NCBI RefSeq assembly: GCF_024198215.1
Contig: NZ_JAKCFA010000010.1
Location: 1-64,000, forward strand
DNA: 64,000 nt
Origin: Myxococcus qinghaiensis
GTDB lineage: Bacteria; Myxococcota; Myxococcia; Myxococcales; Myxococcaceae
Reading direction: 5' to 3'
Shown here: in pieces, positions 54,258-64,000 of the stretch
Layout: every line of letters starts with the position of its first letter
Position numbering within the stretch: position 1 is the stretch's first letter
Notes under the pieces: model-generated
What the model was told of the DNA's origin: nothing
Seen by the model: only the letters and a program-made list of their open reading frames with translations
Database searches by the model: none
Made by a program: the position numbers and the translations under genes

Positions 54258-54479
54258 CTATACGACGGTGACGCGGTATTTCTCTTGGTCCTCCGCCCGG
54301 TTGTGCGCGGTGGCGGCGGCGATGATGTGGCACACCCAGCCCAGGCACCCTCCGGTACCAATCCAGAAGCCGGGGGTGATGATGAGCCAGAAGACACCGC
54401 GCAGAATGTCGCCGTTGTAGATCTGCCCCACACCGGGGATGAGAAAGGACAGCAGGGCTGCGATTCCGGGACGCGACAT
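54258..54479 (-). CDS. small TM2-like membrane protein
   Basis: The 73-residue protein starts at ATG 54479 with AGGAGG ten bases upstream. It has two hydrophobic helices (IAALLSFLIPGVGQIYNGD and FWLIITPGFWIGTGGCLGWV) with the P-G-x-G-Q-x-Y-N-G-D turn of TM2/YozV-like proteins, and a basic C-terminus. A clear terminator lies downstream on the same strand. The function is unknown. Confidence 0.8.
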   Translation of the reverse strand: MSRPGIAALLSFLIPGVGQIYNGDILRGVFWLIITPGFWIGTGGCLGWVCHIIAAATAHNRAEDQEKYRVTVV

Positions 54480-54677
54480 CGTCTGGGTACCTCCTCTTGT
54501 CCTTCCCTACGCAGGGCCCCCGAAGCCATTGCATCCGCGAGGTGTTTCCGACCTATCGGCTCCTGGACGCTTGCCTGCCCTGCGCTGCGGGGGGAAGGTG
54601 CAATACCGAGCCTGGCCCGCTACCATGGACTCCACTTTTGTGAACCCGTCGGGTCGGCGGACGGGTCTTCCGGGGGG

Positions 54678-57149
<2,472 letters not shown>

Positions 57150-57177
57150 GGCCCCGGCTCGGCGTGGGCTTGGGGGC

Positions 57178-58161
57178 TCAGTCGATGCGGATGACGACCT
57201 TGCCGGTGGTGCTCCGCTCGGCCATCGCTCGATGGGCCTGGGCAACGGCTTCGAGCGGGAAGGTCTGTCCGATGACCGCCTGGAGCTGACCTCGCTCGAC
57301 GAGCGACAGCGCCTCGCGGAGTGCCGCCTGGCGTTGCTCGAAGGGCAGGGTGAAGGTGGCGAAGCCGACGATGGACTGGTTCTGGGCCATCACCCCGGTC
57401 ATCTGCTCTCGGCTCCACTGCGTGTCGAACATGCTCTCCGCGCCGAAGAGCACCAGCCGCCCCCGGAAGCTGAGGGCCTGAAGACTCCGGGCAGGCAGCT
57501 CTCCGCCACCCGCGACGAAGACGATGTCCGCGCCGAGTCCACCGGTGGCCTCGCGAACCCGCGCGGGCCAGTCCGCATGGGACGTGTCCACGGCGGCGTC
57601 CGCTCCCAGGCGCAGGACGAGGTCTCGCTTGGCTTCAGTGCTCGCGCCACCAATGACTCGGGAAGCACCCATCCGCTTCGCGAGCTGCACCAGGAAGGTC
57701 CCCACGCCTCCAGCGGCGGACGGGATGTAGATGGATTCGCCCTCGCGCAGCCGCGCGCCTTCGCGCAGCCCGAGCAGCGCCGTGGGGGCCTGCGCGGGAA
57801 GACAGACGGCCTGCTCGAAGGAGACCGCGTCGGGGAGGGCGAGCACGGTGGCTGTCGGGGCGATGGCGTAGCCCGCGAAGGCCCCTTGATTCGGCAGGAC
57901 GGCGACGACGCGGGTTCCCTTCGTGAGTCCCTGGACACCGGGGCCGAGCGAGTCCACGACTCCCGCGGCCTCCAGGCCCGGGACGAAGGGGAGCGGCGGC
58001 GTGCCGGGCATGCGGCCCTCGCGCTGGCCCAGGTCGGTGAAGTTGAGCCCCGAGGCGTGCACTCGGATTCGGACCTCGCCTTCTCCGGGTGTGGGCGTGG
58101 GCAGGTCGTCGAGGCGCAGCTCCTCGGGGCCGCCGAACCTGTGCAGGCGAATCGCTTTCAT
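57178..58161 (-). CDS. zinc-free quinone oxidoreductase (MDR family)
   Basis: The start at ATG 58161 has GGAG nine bases upstream (58179 is possible). The 327-residue protein has the MDR core: KAIRLHRFGGPEELRLDD, GLNFTDLGQREG, GLEAAGVVDSLGPGV, and the cofactor motif AAGGVGTFLVQLAK. The zinc-binding Cys residues are absent, as in quinone oxidoreductases. It is divergent from an AraC-type regulator gene, which may control it. Confidence 0.85.
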   Translation of the reverse strand: MKAIRLHRFGGPEELRLDDLPTPTPGEGEVRIRVHASGLNFTDLGQREGRMPGTPPLPFVPGLEAAGVVDSLGPGVQGLTKGTRVVAVLPNQGAFAGYAIAPTATVLALPDAVSFEQAVCLPAQAPTALLGLREGARLREGESIYIPSAAGGVGTFLVQLAKRMGASRVIGGASTEAKRDLVLRLGADAAVDTSHADWPARVREATGGLGADIVFVAGGGELPARSLQALSFRGRLVLFGAESMFDTQWSREQMTGVMAQNQSIVGFATFTLPFEQRQAALREALSLVERGQLQAVIGQTFPLEAVAQAHRAMAERSTTGKVVIRID

Positions 58162-58259
58162 GGTGTCTGTCTCCGGCACGGCGGGCCGTGGGACGAGGAG
58201 GCTCGCGCTTCCACGCCCGCCGCGTGACTGGACCTATAGTCCTGGGAGAAAGGACAAAC

Positions 58260-59225
58260 ATGCGCCAGAAGTCCGTTTCTCTCGTCCAACCGTCCGGTGA
58301 AAAGCCCGGACTCGATGTCCTCGCGGACGTGCTCCAGGGCGTGCACCTGCGCAGCCGCGTGCACGCGCGCTACGAGCTGACGGCACCGTGGGGCATGCGC
58401 ATCGACGGCTCTCCCTTCCCGCTGTTCTACGCGGTGATGCGCGGCAACTGCCTGCTGTCCACGGACGAGCGGGAGCTGTCACTGGCGGGCGGTGACTTCG
58501 TGTTCATCCCCGCCAATGTGAAGTTCACGCTGAAGGACCGGCGTGGCACCCGCGCGCTGCCCATCGCGGAGGTCTATGCGACGCGCCAGCCCCTCCGCTG
58601 CGGCGGCGTGCTGCACTACGGAGGGGACGGTGAGGCGGTGACGCTGGTGGTGGGCTCCTTCACCTTCGAGGGTGAGACGCTGAGCCCCCTGGTGAAGCAC
58701 CTGCCGACGCTGCTCCATGTCCGGGCGGATGACCCCAAGTCCCCTCGGTGGCTGGAGTCGACGCTGCGCTTCGTGGCCTCCGAAATCGAGGCGAAGCAGC
58801 CTGGACACGAGACGGTGGTGAGCCGGCTCGCGGACGTCCTCTTCGTGCAGGCCTTGAGAGCGCATCTGGAGTCGTCCTCCGGAGAGAACGGCTGGCTGCG
58901 CGCGCTGGTGGACCCGCGCATCGGCACGGTGCTCCAGCGTGTCCACGAGAAGCCGGAGGCACCGTGGACACTGGAGGGGCTCGCTCGGCTCGCGGGCATG
59001 TCGCGCTCGGTCTTCGCGGAGCGCTTCAAGTCGCTCGTGGGCGAAGCGCCGCTGGCGTACATCGGCCGGTGGCGAATGCACCGGGCGATGGCGCTGATGC
59101 GCGGCCGGGACGTCGCGCTGGCGGAGGTGGCGCGCGCCGTGGGCTACGAGACGGAGAGCTCCTTCGGCAAGGCGTTCCGGCGCTGGGTGGGTGTGACGCC
59201 GGGCGCGTTCCGTCGACAGGCCTGA
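58260..59225 (+). CDS. AraC-family regulator with cupin_6 sensor domain
   Basis: ATG 58260 has AAAGGA six bases upstream. The N-terminal domain is of the AraC-binding cupin_6 type (RYELTAPWGMRIDGSPFPLF, HLPTLLHVRADD). The C-terminal HTH (TLEGLARLAGMSRSVFAERF, VALAEVARAVGYETESSFGK, FRRWVGVTPGAFRR) is typical. The quinone oxidoreductase gene is divergent, with about 100 bases between the starts. The two genes may form a sensor-enzyme pair. Confidence 0.85.
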   Translation: MRQKSVSLVQPSGEKPGLDVLADVLQGVHLRSRVHARYELTAPWGMRIDGSPFPLFYAVMRGNCLLSTDERELSLAGGDFVFIPANVKFTLKDRRGTRALPIAEVYATRQPLRCGGVLHYGGDGEAVTLVVGSFTFEGETLSPLVKHLPTLLHVRADDPKSPRWLESTLRFVASEIEAKQPGHETVVSRLADVLFVQALRAHLESSSGENGWLRALVDPRIGTVLQRVHEKPEAPWTLEGLARLAGMSRSVFAERFKSLVGEAPLAYIGRWRMHRAMALMRGRDVALAEVARAVGYETESSFGKAFRRWVGVTPGAFRRQA

Positions 59226-59239
59226 AGGAGCGCTCGTCC

Positions 59240-60526
59240 CTACTGCTTCTTCGCGGGGGGCGCCGCGGGTGCCTTCGCGGCGGCGTAGACGGCATCACGC
59301 ACGGCGCCGGGGAACGCGCCCGACATGCCCTCCAGCGCGGTGTTGGTCAGCGCCACCACCGTGATTCCACTTCGCGGGTCCACGAACCAGTGGTGCCCGT
59401 AGGCGCCACCCCACTGCCACGTCCCCGCCGACTGGGAGCTGTGCGCCTGCGCCGGGTCGATGAGCACCGCTGACGCGAGCCCCCAACCCCAGCCCGGACC
59501 CTGCGGCTGCGACTCCGAACCCACGTGGATGGCGCCGAGCTGCTCGACGGTGGCCTGCTTCAGCACCGGCGCTCCACCCTTGCGCAGCGCCTCCAGGAAC
59601 TTCACGTAGTCGCTCGCCGTCCCCACCATGCCCGCGCCTCCAGAGGGGAAGGCACGCGTGTCCAGGGCCCGTCCCGGCGTGTAGTGGACCACTCCCGCGC
59701 CGAAGGGGATGTCGTGTGTCTTGTCCATGCGCGTGGGGGTCGGCTTGCCGTCCACATACGGCGTCGCGAGCCGCGAGACGTCGCTGACGCGGAAGCTCGT
59801 GTCCTTGAGTCCCAGGGGCTGCGTGACGAGCCGTGAGACGACCTGGGGCAGCGGCGCGCCTCCCGCGCTGGCCACGACGGCGCCCAGCACGTCCGTGGCC
59901 ACCGAGTAGGCCCACTTCTCCCCAGGCTCCGAGGACAGCGGGACGGTGGCGAGGCGACGCAGGTTCTCCTCCAGCGTGAGCCCCGGCGGGTTGTCGAGCC
60001 CATCCGAGACCCGGGCCTTTTGATACGGCCCGGGGACAGGCTGGTTGAAGCCGTACATCAGGCCCGCCGTGTGCGTGAGCAGATGCTTCACGGTGATGAC
60101 GGGCTCGCGTCCATCCGGAAGCTTGGGGCGGAACGTGGGCAGCCACTTCGTGACGGGGTCCTCCAGCGACAGCTTCCCCTGGTCGACCAGCGCGAGCGCC
60201 GCGACGGAGACGAGCGGCTTCGTCATCGACGCCAGGCGGAACACCGCGTCCTCGCGCAGGGGCTTCTTCGCCTCGCGGTCCGCGAAGCCCGCGGCGCGTC
60301 GATAGAGGACCTCACCGTCCTTCGCGACGATGACCACGGCCCCGACGATGCGCTGGTCCGCGAGCGCCTGGTCGATGACCGGGTCCAGGCTCGCCGCGAA
60401 GGCGCTCGACTCGGGGCTCACCGCGACAGCGCCCGCCACGGCGGCGCGCGGTGCGGACTTCACCGGGGTGGCCGGAGTGACACCAAGGCCCGCGGCCACC
60501 AGGAAGGTGGCGACAATGGAATTCAT
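59240..60526 (-). CDS. exported serine hydrolase (beta-lactamase/penicillin-binding family)
   Basis: The 428-residue protein has a signal-like N-terminus and the SxxK motif S-M-T-K at 100-103, with Y-S-V in KWAYSVATD in the place of Y-x-N and an H-W-F motif after GGAYG. This is the class C beta-lactamase/EstB-type serine hydrolase group, mostly esterases or D-aminopeptidases. The Y-x-N variation argues against calling it a beta-lactamase. It is divergent from a TetR-type gene with two operator-like repeats in between. Confidence 0.8.
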   Translation of the reverse strand: MNSIVATFLVAAGLGVTPATPVKSAPRAAVAGAVAVSPESSAFAASLDPVIDQALADQRIVGAVVIVAKDGEVLYRRAAGFADREAKKPLREDAVFRLASMTKPLVSVAALALVDQGKLSLEDPVTKWLPTFRPKLPDGREPVITVKHLLTHTAGLMYGFNQPVPGPYQKARVSDGLDNPPGLTLEENLRRLATVPLSSEPGEKWAYSVATDVLGAVVASAGGAPLPQVVSRLVTQPLGLKDTSFRVSDVSRLATPYVDGKPTPTRMDKTHDIPFGAGVVHYTPGRALDTRAFPSGGAGMVGTASDYVKFLEALRKGGAPVLKQATVEQLGAIHVGSESQPQGPGWGWGLASAVLIDPAQAHSSQSAGTWQWGGAYGHHWFVDPRSGITVVALTNTALEGMSGAFPGAVRDAVYAAAKAPAAPPAKKQ

Positions 60527-60547
60527 CGGAGGGGACTCCTTTTTGTG

Positions 60548-60603
60548 TAACGAGTGTTATGTAAATAGGGAGCCCCTTTTCCGATTTCAATAGTGAGCGT
60601 TAT
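60548..60603. promoter_or_regulatory. two operator-like repeats between the serine hydrolase and TetR genes
   Basis: TAACGAGTGTTAT (60548-60560) and TAGTGAGCGTTAT (60591-60603) match at 10 of 13 positions and are 43 bases apart, close to four DNA turns. The first copy contains TAAC-N4-GTTA symmetry. The second covers the TetR start codon, which suggests autorepression and control of the divergent gene. Confidence 0.6.
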
Positions 60604-61243
60604 GAAAATCGACACCCCCGCCCGTCCCCGCCCGCGCGGCAGGCCCCGCGAGTTCGATGAGCTGAAGGCGCTGGACCAGGCCATGCTGGTGTTCTGGCGG
60701 CTGGGCTATGAGGGCGCGTCGGTGGCGGACCTCACCGGCGCCATGGGCATCACCGCGCCCAGCCTCTACGCGGCCTTCGGGTCCAAGGAGGGGCTCTACC
60801 GGCGCGTCCTGGAGCGCTACCAGACGGGCCCCGGGGCCTATACGTGGACCGCGCTCACCGAGGAGCCGACCGCGCGGGGCGCCATCGAGCGGGTGCTTCG
60901 GGAGTCGGCCCGGGTCTTCACCCGCCGCAAGCACCCTCACGGGTGCATGATTTCAACGGCCGTGCTGCGCTGCGCGGAGGCCCACCAGCCCGTGGCGGAC
61001 CTGGTCGCCAGCCTCCGTACGAGCGCGGTGGAGCTGTTTCGCGAGCGCATCGCCCGGGGAATCGAAGCCGGAGAGCTGCCACCGGGCACGGACGCGAGCG
61101 CCATGGCCCGCTACCACGGCGCCATCCTCCAGGGCATGTCCGTGCAGGCCCAGGACGGCGCGAGCGAGGCGGAGCTGCTCGGGCTGGTGGACGTGGCGAT
61201 GCGGGCCTGGGGCGGAGGGGCTGGCCGCCCGCGCGCACGGTAG
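60602..61243 (+). CDS. TetR-family transcriptional repressor
   Basis: ATG 60602 (or GTG 60593) opens a 213-residue protein. The N-terminal HTH is GASVADLTGAMGITAPSLYA, then AFGSKEGLYRRVLERY, as in TetR regulators of the AcrR/YjdC type. The C-terminal domain binds an unknown ligand. The gene is divergent from the serine hydrolase, with operator-like repeats covering its own start. A hairpin lies after its stop. Confidence 0.85.
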   Translation: MKIDTPARPRPRGRPREFDELKALDQAMLVFWRLGYEGASVADLTGAMGITAPSLYAAFGSKEGLYRRVLERYQTGPGAYTWTALTEEPTARGAIERVLRESARVFTRRKHPHGCMISTAVLRCAEAHQPVADLVASLRTSAVELFRERIARGIEAGELPPGTDASAMARYHGAILQGMSVQAQDGASEAELLGLVDVAMRAWGGGAGRPRAR

Positions 61244-61267
61244 TCGGCGCGCAAGGCCGCACCCGAA

Positions 61268-61291
61268 AACCCCCAGCGAATCCCGGGGGTT
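61268..61291 (+). terminator. possible terminator hairpin after the TetR gene
   Basis: AACCCCC (61268-61274) pairs with GGGGGTT (61285-61291) around a ten-base loop, with an outer GCACCCG/CGGGGTGC extension. There is no strong T-run, so the termination function is uncertain. Confidence 0.4.
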
Positions 61292-61385
61292 GTGCACGGG
61301 GTGCGGGCCAAGGCCGTGGTGGGAGGCGGGTTTGCGGTGCGACGGGCGTCCGAGAGGCTTATCAACACAGGTAAGGATGCCCGAC

Positions 61386-62045
61386 ATGACCGCCCAAGAA
61401 CGCGTGGAGCGCGCCTCCGCCAGTGCGCTGAAGGTCTTCCCGTTGCCGTCGGCGGTGCTGTTCCCCCACACCGTCATCCCCCTGCACATCTTCGAGCCCC
61501 GCTATCGGGCCATGGTGAAGGACGCGCTCGCGACGGACCGCGTCGTCGCGCTGGCGCAGCTCGAGGACGGCTGGGAGGGCAAGTACGAGGGCCGGCCGCC
61601 CATGCAGTCCATCATGTGCGCCGGCGTCATCGTCTGGGACGAGGAGGTGGAGGAGGGGCGCTACAACATCCTCCTTCAAGGTGTCAGCCGCATCCGCATG
61701 GTCACCGAGCTGACCACGGACAAGGCCTACCGCGAGGTGCAGGCGCTGGCGCTGCCGGACCTGCCGTACCAGGGGCCGGAGGAGGAGCGGCTGCGTCAGG
61801 CCGTCTTCGAGCTGGCCGGGCGCGTGCCGCCGACCTTCGCGGAGAACCTGCTGCCCGTGACGGCCCGTGCGACGGGCGGCATGCTGGCGGACGTGGTGGC
61901 CTCCGCCATCAGCCCGGAGGCGGAGCGGCGCCAGCACCTCCTCGCGGAGCTGGACGTGAAGCGCAGGCTGGAGGCGGTGCTGGAGGACGTGGGCGAGCTC
62001 ATCGCCCGGCTCCAGCCCGTGCGGCCCTCGGGCCCGCTGAACTGA
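61386..62045 (+). CDS. Lon substrate-binding-domain protein
   Basis: ATG 61386 follows AAGGA by eight bases; ATG 61377 is an alternative. The 219-residue protein is the N-terminal (LAN/PUA-like) domain of Lon protease on its own: LPSAVLFPHTVIPLHIFEPR, then GVSRIRMVTEL and ADVVASAISPE. No ATPase or protease domain follows. Such stand-alone proteins are common but little studied; they may bind substrates or serve as adaptors. The stop is 93 bases before nadE. Confidence 0.85.
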   Translation: MTAQERVERASASALKVFPLPSAVLFPHTVIPLHIFEPRYRAMVKDALATDRVVALAQLEDGWEGKYEGRPPMQSIMCAGVIVWDEEVEEGRYNILLQGVSRIRMVTELTTDKAYREVQALALPDLPYQGPEEERLRQAVFELAGRVPPTFAENLLPVTARATGGMLADVVASAISPEAERRQHLLAELDVKRRLEAVLEDVGELIARLQPVRPSGPLN

Positions 62046-62138
62046 CCTGGATTCGCCCGGCCTCGTGGGGCTTGCCTTGTGCGTCGCTCCGCGCATTGCT
62101 GCGCTCCGCGTCGGACGCGAAAGGGGAGCGGGAGAACC

Positions 62139-64000
62139 ATGCGGCTCGTGAAAGTCGGCATCGCCAGCGTCAACACCACCGTGGGGGCCTTCGTCCAGAA
62201 CACGGACCGGGCCCTGGTCCTGGCGAAGCGGATGGCCGAGGACGGCGTCACCGTGGGCGTCTTCCAGGAGCAGCTCCTCGCCGGCTACCCCGCCGAGGAC
62301 ATGGTCCAATGGCAGGGCTTCATCGACCGGCAGTGGCCGGAGCTGGAGCGCTTCGCGCGCGAGACGGTCGCGCTGCCCACCGTCTTCGTCGTCGGCGTGG
62401 GCGTGGCCCTGCAGGGCCAGCGCCTCAACTGCGCGGCGGTGGTCGCCGGAGGCCACGTGCTGGGCCTGGTCCCCAAGGAGAAGCTGCCCACGTACAGCGT
62501 CTTCTATGAGGCGCGGACGTTCGGCCGGGGCCAGCCGGGCATGAAGGAGCGCTACCGCGGCGTGCCGCTGGGCGACTACCTCTTCCAGTTCGACTTCGGC
62601 CTCGTCGCCCCGGAGGTCTGCGAGGACATCTGGAGCGCGGACGGCCCCATGCGCCGGCGCACGTACTCGGGCGCGGAGCTGGTGGTGAACATCTCCGCGT
62701 CGCCCTTCCGCCTGGGCTTCGTGGAGACGCGGCGGGAGCTCATCGCCACCCGCGCCGCGGACCACCAGTGCACCATCGCCTACTGCAACGCGGTGGGCAG
62801 CAACGACGGCCTCATCTTCGACGGCGGCGGCTTCCTCAACCAGAACGGCCGCCACGTCATGGAGACGCCGCGCTTCCAGGAGGGCTTCGCCTCGGCCGTG
62901 GTCGACCTGGACCGCACCCTGCGCCTGCGCGGCGAAGCCACCACGTGGCGCGTGGACCGCGAGGCGTGGCTGACCACCGGCGGCCAGGGCACCCCGGTGC
63001 TGGACTGCACGGAGGCGGTGCGCACGCGGCGCGAGACGCTGACGTACCCCGTGCCCTCGCACCGCAGCTTCTTCCTTCCTCCTCCGGACAAGCGGCGCCC
63101 CGCGCGCGAGGCGCTGTGCGAGGACATCCTGGATGCGCTCTCCCTGGGCGTGGGCGACTACTTCGAGAAGACGCGCGCCTTCAAGGTGCTGGGCATCGCC
63201 CTGTCCGGTGGACGTGACTCGCTGTTGACGCTGCTCATCGCCCACCGCTACGCGAAGCGCGCGCGGCCGGACAACCCGGGCTCGCTCATCCAGGCGTTCT
63301 ACATGCCCAGTCGCTACTCCAGCGACTCCACCCGCGACGCGGCGGAGACGATTGCGCGCGAGCTGGGCGTGTCCTTCCAGATTGTCTCCATCGACGAGGC
63401 CTTCGAGCGCGAGCGCGACGTGGCCGCGAAGATGCTGAACGGCACCCCCGTCACGCCGATTACCGAGCAGAACATCCAGGCCCGCCTGCGCGCCCAGCGC
63501 ATGTGGAACTGGAGCAACTCCTGCGGCGGCCTGTTCCTCCAGACGGGCAACATGAGCGAGAAGTCCGTGGGCTACACCACCATCGGCGGAGATTTGATGG
63601 GCGCGCTCGCCGTCATCTCCAACCTGCCCAAGACGGTGGTGATGTACCTCTTGGACTACCTCCAGGACGTCACCGGCTACGAGGGCATCCGCAAGGTGCT
63701 CGCCAAGCCCGCGGGGCCGGAGCTGGCGCACAACCAGGTGGGGGAGGAGGAGCTGATGCCCTTCCCCATCCTGGACGCGTGCTTCTACCTGTTCGCGAGC
63801 GAGAAGCTCACGCCCGCGGAGATGCTCCAGGCGCTGACGCCCATGTTCCCGGAGGTGGAGGCCTCGAGGCTGCGCGGCTCCGTGGACAAGTTCGTCCGCC
63901 TCTTCACCCAGTCCATCTACAAGTGGGTGCAGTCTCCGCTGTCGCTCCACGTCGGCAACCTCGACCTGGACCGGGAGCGCGCGCTCCAACTGCCCGTCGT
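62139..64000 (+). CDS. nadE: glutamine-dependent NAD+ synthetase (cut by window end)
   Basis: ATG 62139 follows GGGAG. The N-terminal nitrilase-like glutaminase domain has Glu44 in VFQEQLLAGYP, the Lys of LVPKEKLPTY and the Cys of APEVCEDIW. The C-terminal synthetase opens with the PP-loop LSGGRDSLLTLL at about 355-360, followed by SEKSVGYTTIGGDLMG. It makes NAD+ from deamido-NAD using glutamine nitrogen. The window ends about 620 codons in; enzymes of this type are usually 640-680 residues. A 9-base direct repeat (CGCTCCGCG at 62085 and 62102) lies in the leader. Confidence 0.9.
   Translation, partial: MRLVKVGIASVNTTVGAFVQNTDRALVLAKRMAEDGVTVGVFQEQLLAGYPAEDMVQWQGFIDRQWPELERFARETVALPTVFVVGVGVALQGQRLNCAAVVAGGHVLGLVPKEKLPTYSVFYEARTFGRGQPGMKERYRGVPLGDYLFQFDFGLVAPEVCEDIWSADGPMRRRTYSGAELVVNISASPFRLGFVETRRELIATRAADHQCTIAYCNAVGSNDGLIFDGGGFLNQNGRHVMETPRFQEGFASAVVDLDRTLRLRGEATTWRVDREAWLTTGGQGTPVLDCTEAVRTRRETLTYPVPSHRSFFLPPPDKRRPAREALCEDILDALSLGVGDYFEKTRAFKVLGIALSGGRDSLLTLLIAHRYAKRARPDNPGSLIQAFYMPSRYSSDSTRDAAETIARELGVSFQIVSIDEAFERERDVAAKMLNGTPVTPITEQNIQARLRAQRMWNWSNSCGGLFLQTGNMSEKSVGYTTIGGDLMGALAVISNLPKTVVMYLLDYLQDVTGYEGIRKVLAKPAGPELAHNQVGEEELMPFPILDACFYLFASEKLTPAEMLQALTPMFPEVEASRLRGSVDKFVRLFTQSIYKWVQSPLSLHVGNLDLDRERALQLPV

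Noticed and set aside
59240..60526. Class C beta-lactamase
   Set aside because: The SxxK motif is there but the Y-x-N motif is Y-S-V, so an esterase or peptidase is more likely.

Overview
The window is a GC-rich, densely packed stretch of what looks like a myxobacterial (Myxococcota) chromosome. This rests on the many lipoproteins with cysteine-rich, IPT/TIG or PPC-like domains, the abundant histidine kinases, and a one-TolQ-plus-two-TolR operon that matches the Myxococcus gliding motor aglRQS. The assignment comes from reading the sequence; no database search was run.

Layout. 1-1.6 kb: a visibly more A/T-rich end, where an IS5-type insertion cuts into a secreted endonuclease/exonuclease/phosphatase-family gene. 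1.6-8.5 kb: a DisA_N-like sensor, a dynamin-like GTPase, a thioredoxin-TPR lipoprotein, a PPP-type phosphoesterase whose 3' end is tandemly triplicated, and a LuxR-type regulator. 9-17 kb: a DUF3015-like/DUF4105 coupled pair, small membrane and lipoprotein genes, a dienelactone hydrolase, a GreA/GreB-like factor, a metallo-beta-lactamase-fold protein and a methyltransferase. 17.1-25.4 kb: five lipoprotein genes joined by 1-4 base stop/start overlaps, the best candidate here for an undescribed surface system. 25.6-34.6 kb: a His-rich secreted protein, a pterin module (reductase plus FolB-cupin fusion), a YhhQ-type transporter behind a structured leader, a PHA synthase operon, an M23 peptidase and YdfG. 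34.9-48 kb: a beta-helix lipoprotein, two overlapping histidine kinase genes (the first without an ATPase domain), a giant polytopic membrane protein, a fused MsrB-MsrA lipoprotein and a stand-alone MshEN-domain protein. 48.1-50.3 kb: the aglRQS-like operon with a clear promoter, an internal hairpin and a terminator. 50.3-64 kb: housekeeping and accessory genes (phosphoglycolate-phosphatase-like, two AraC regulators, glycolipid-binding protein, MASE1 hybrid kinase, quinone oxidoreductase, serine hydrolase with a divergent TetR regulator, Lon-substrate-binding-domain protein) and the start of glutamine-dependent NAD synthetase, cut by the window end.

No rRNA, tRNA or CRISPR array was recognised. 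Where several start codons are possible I chose by Shine-Dalgarno spacing, signal peptide position or overlap with the preceding gene, and say so.
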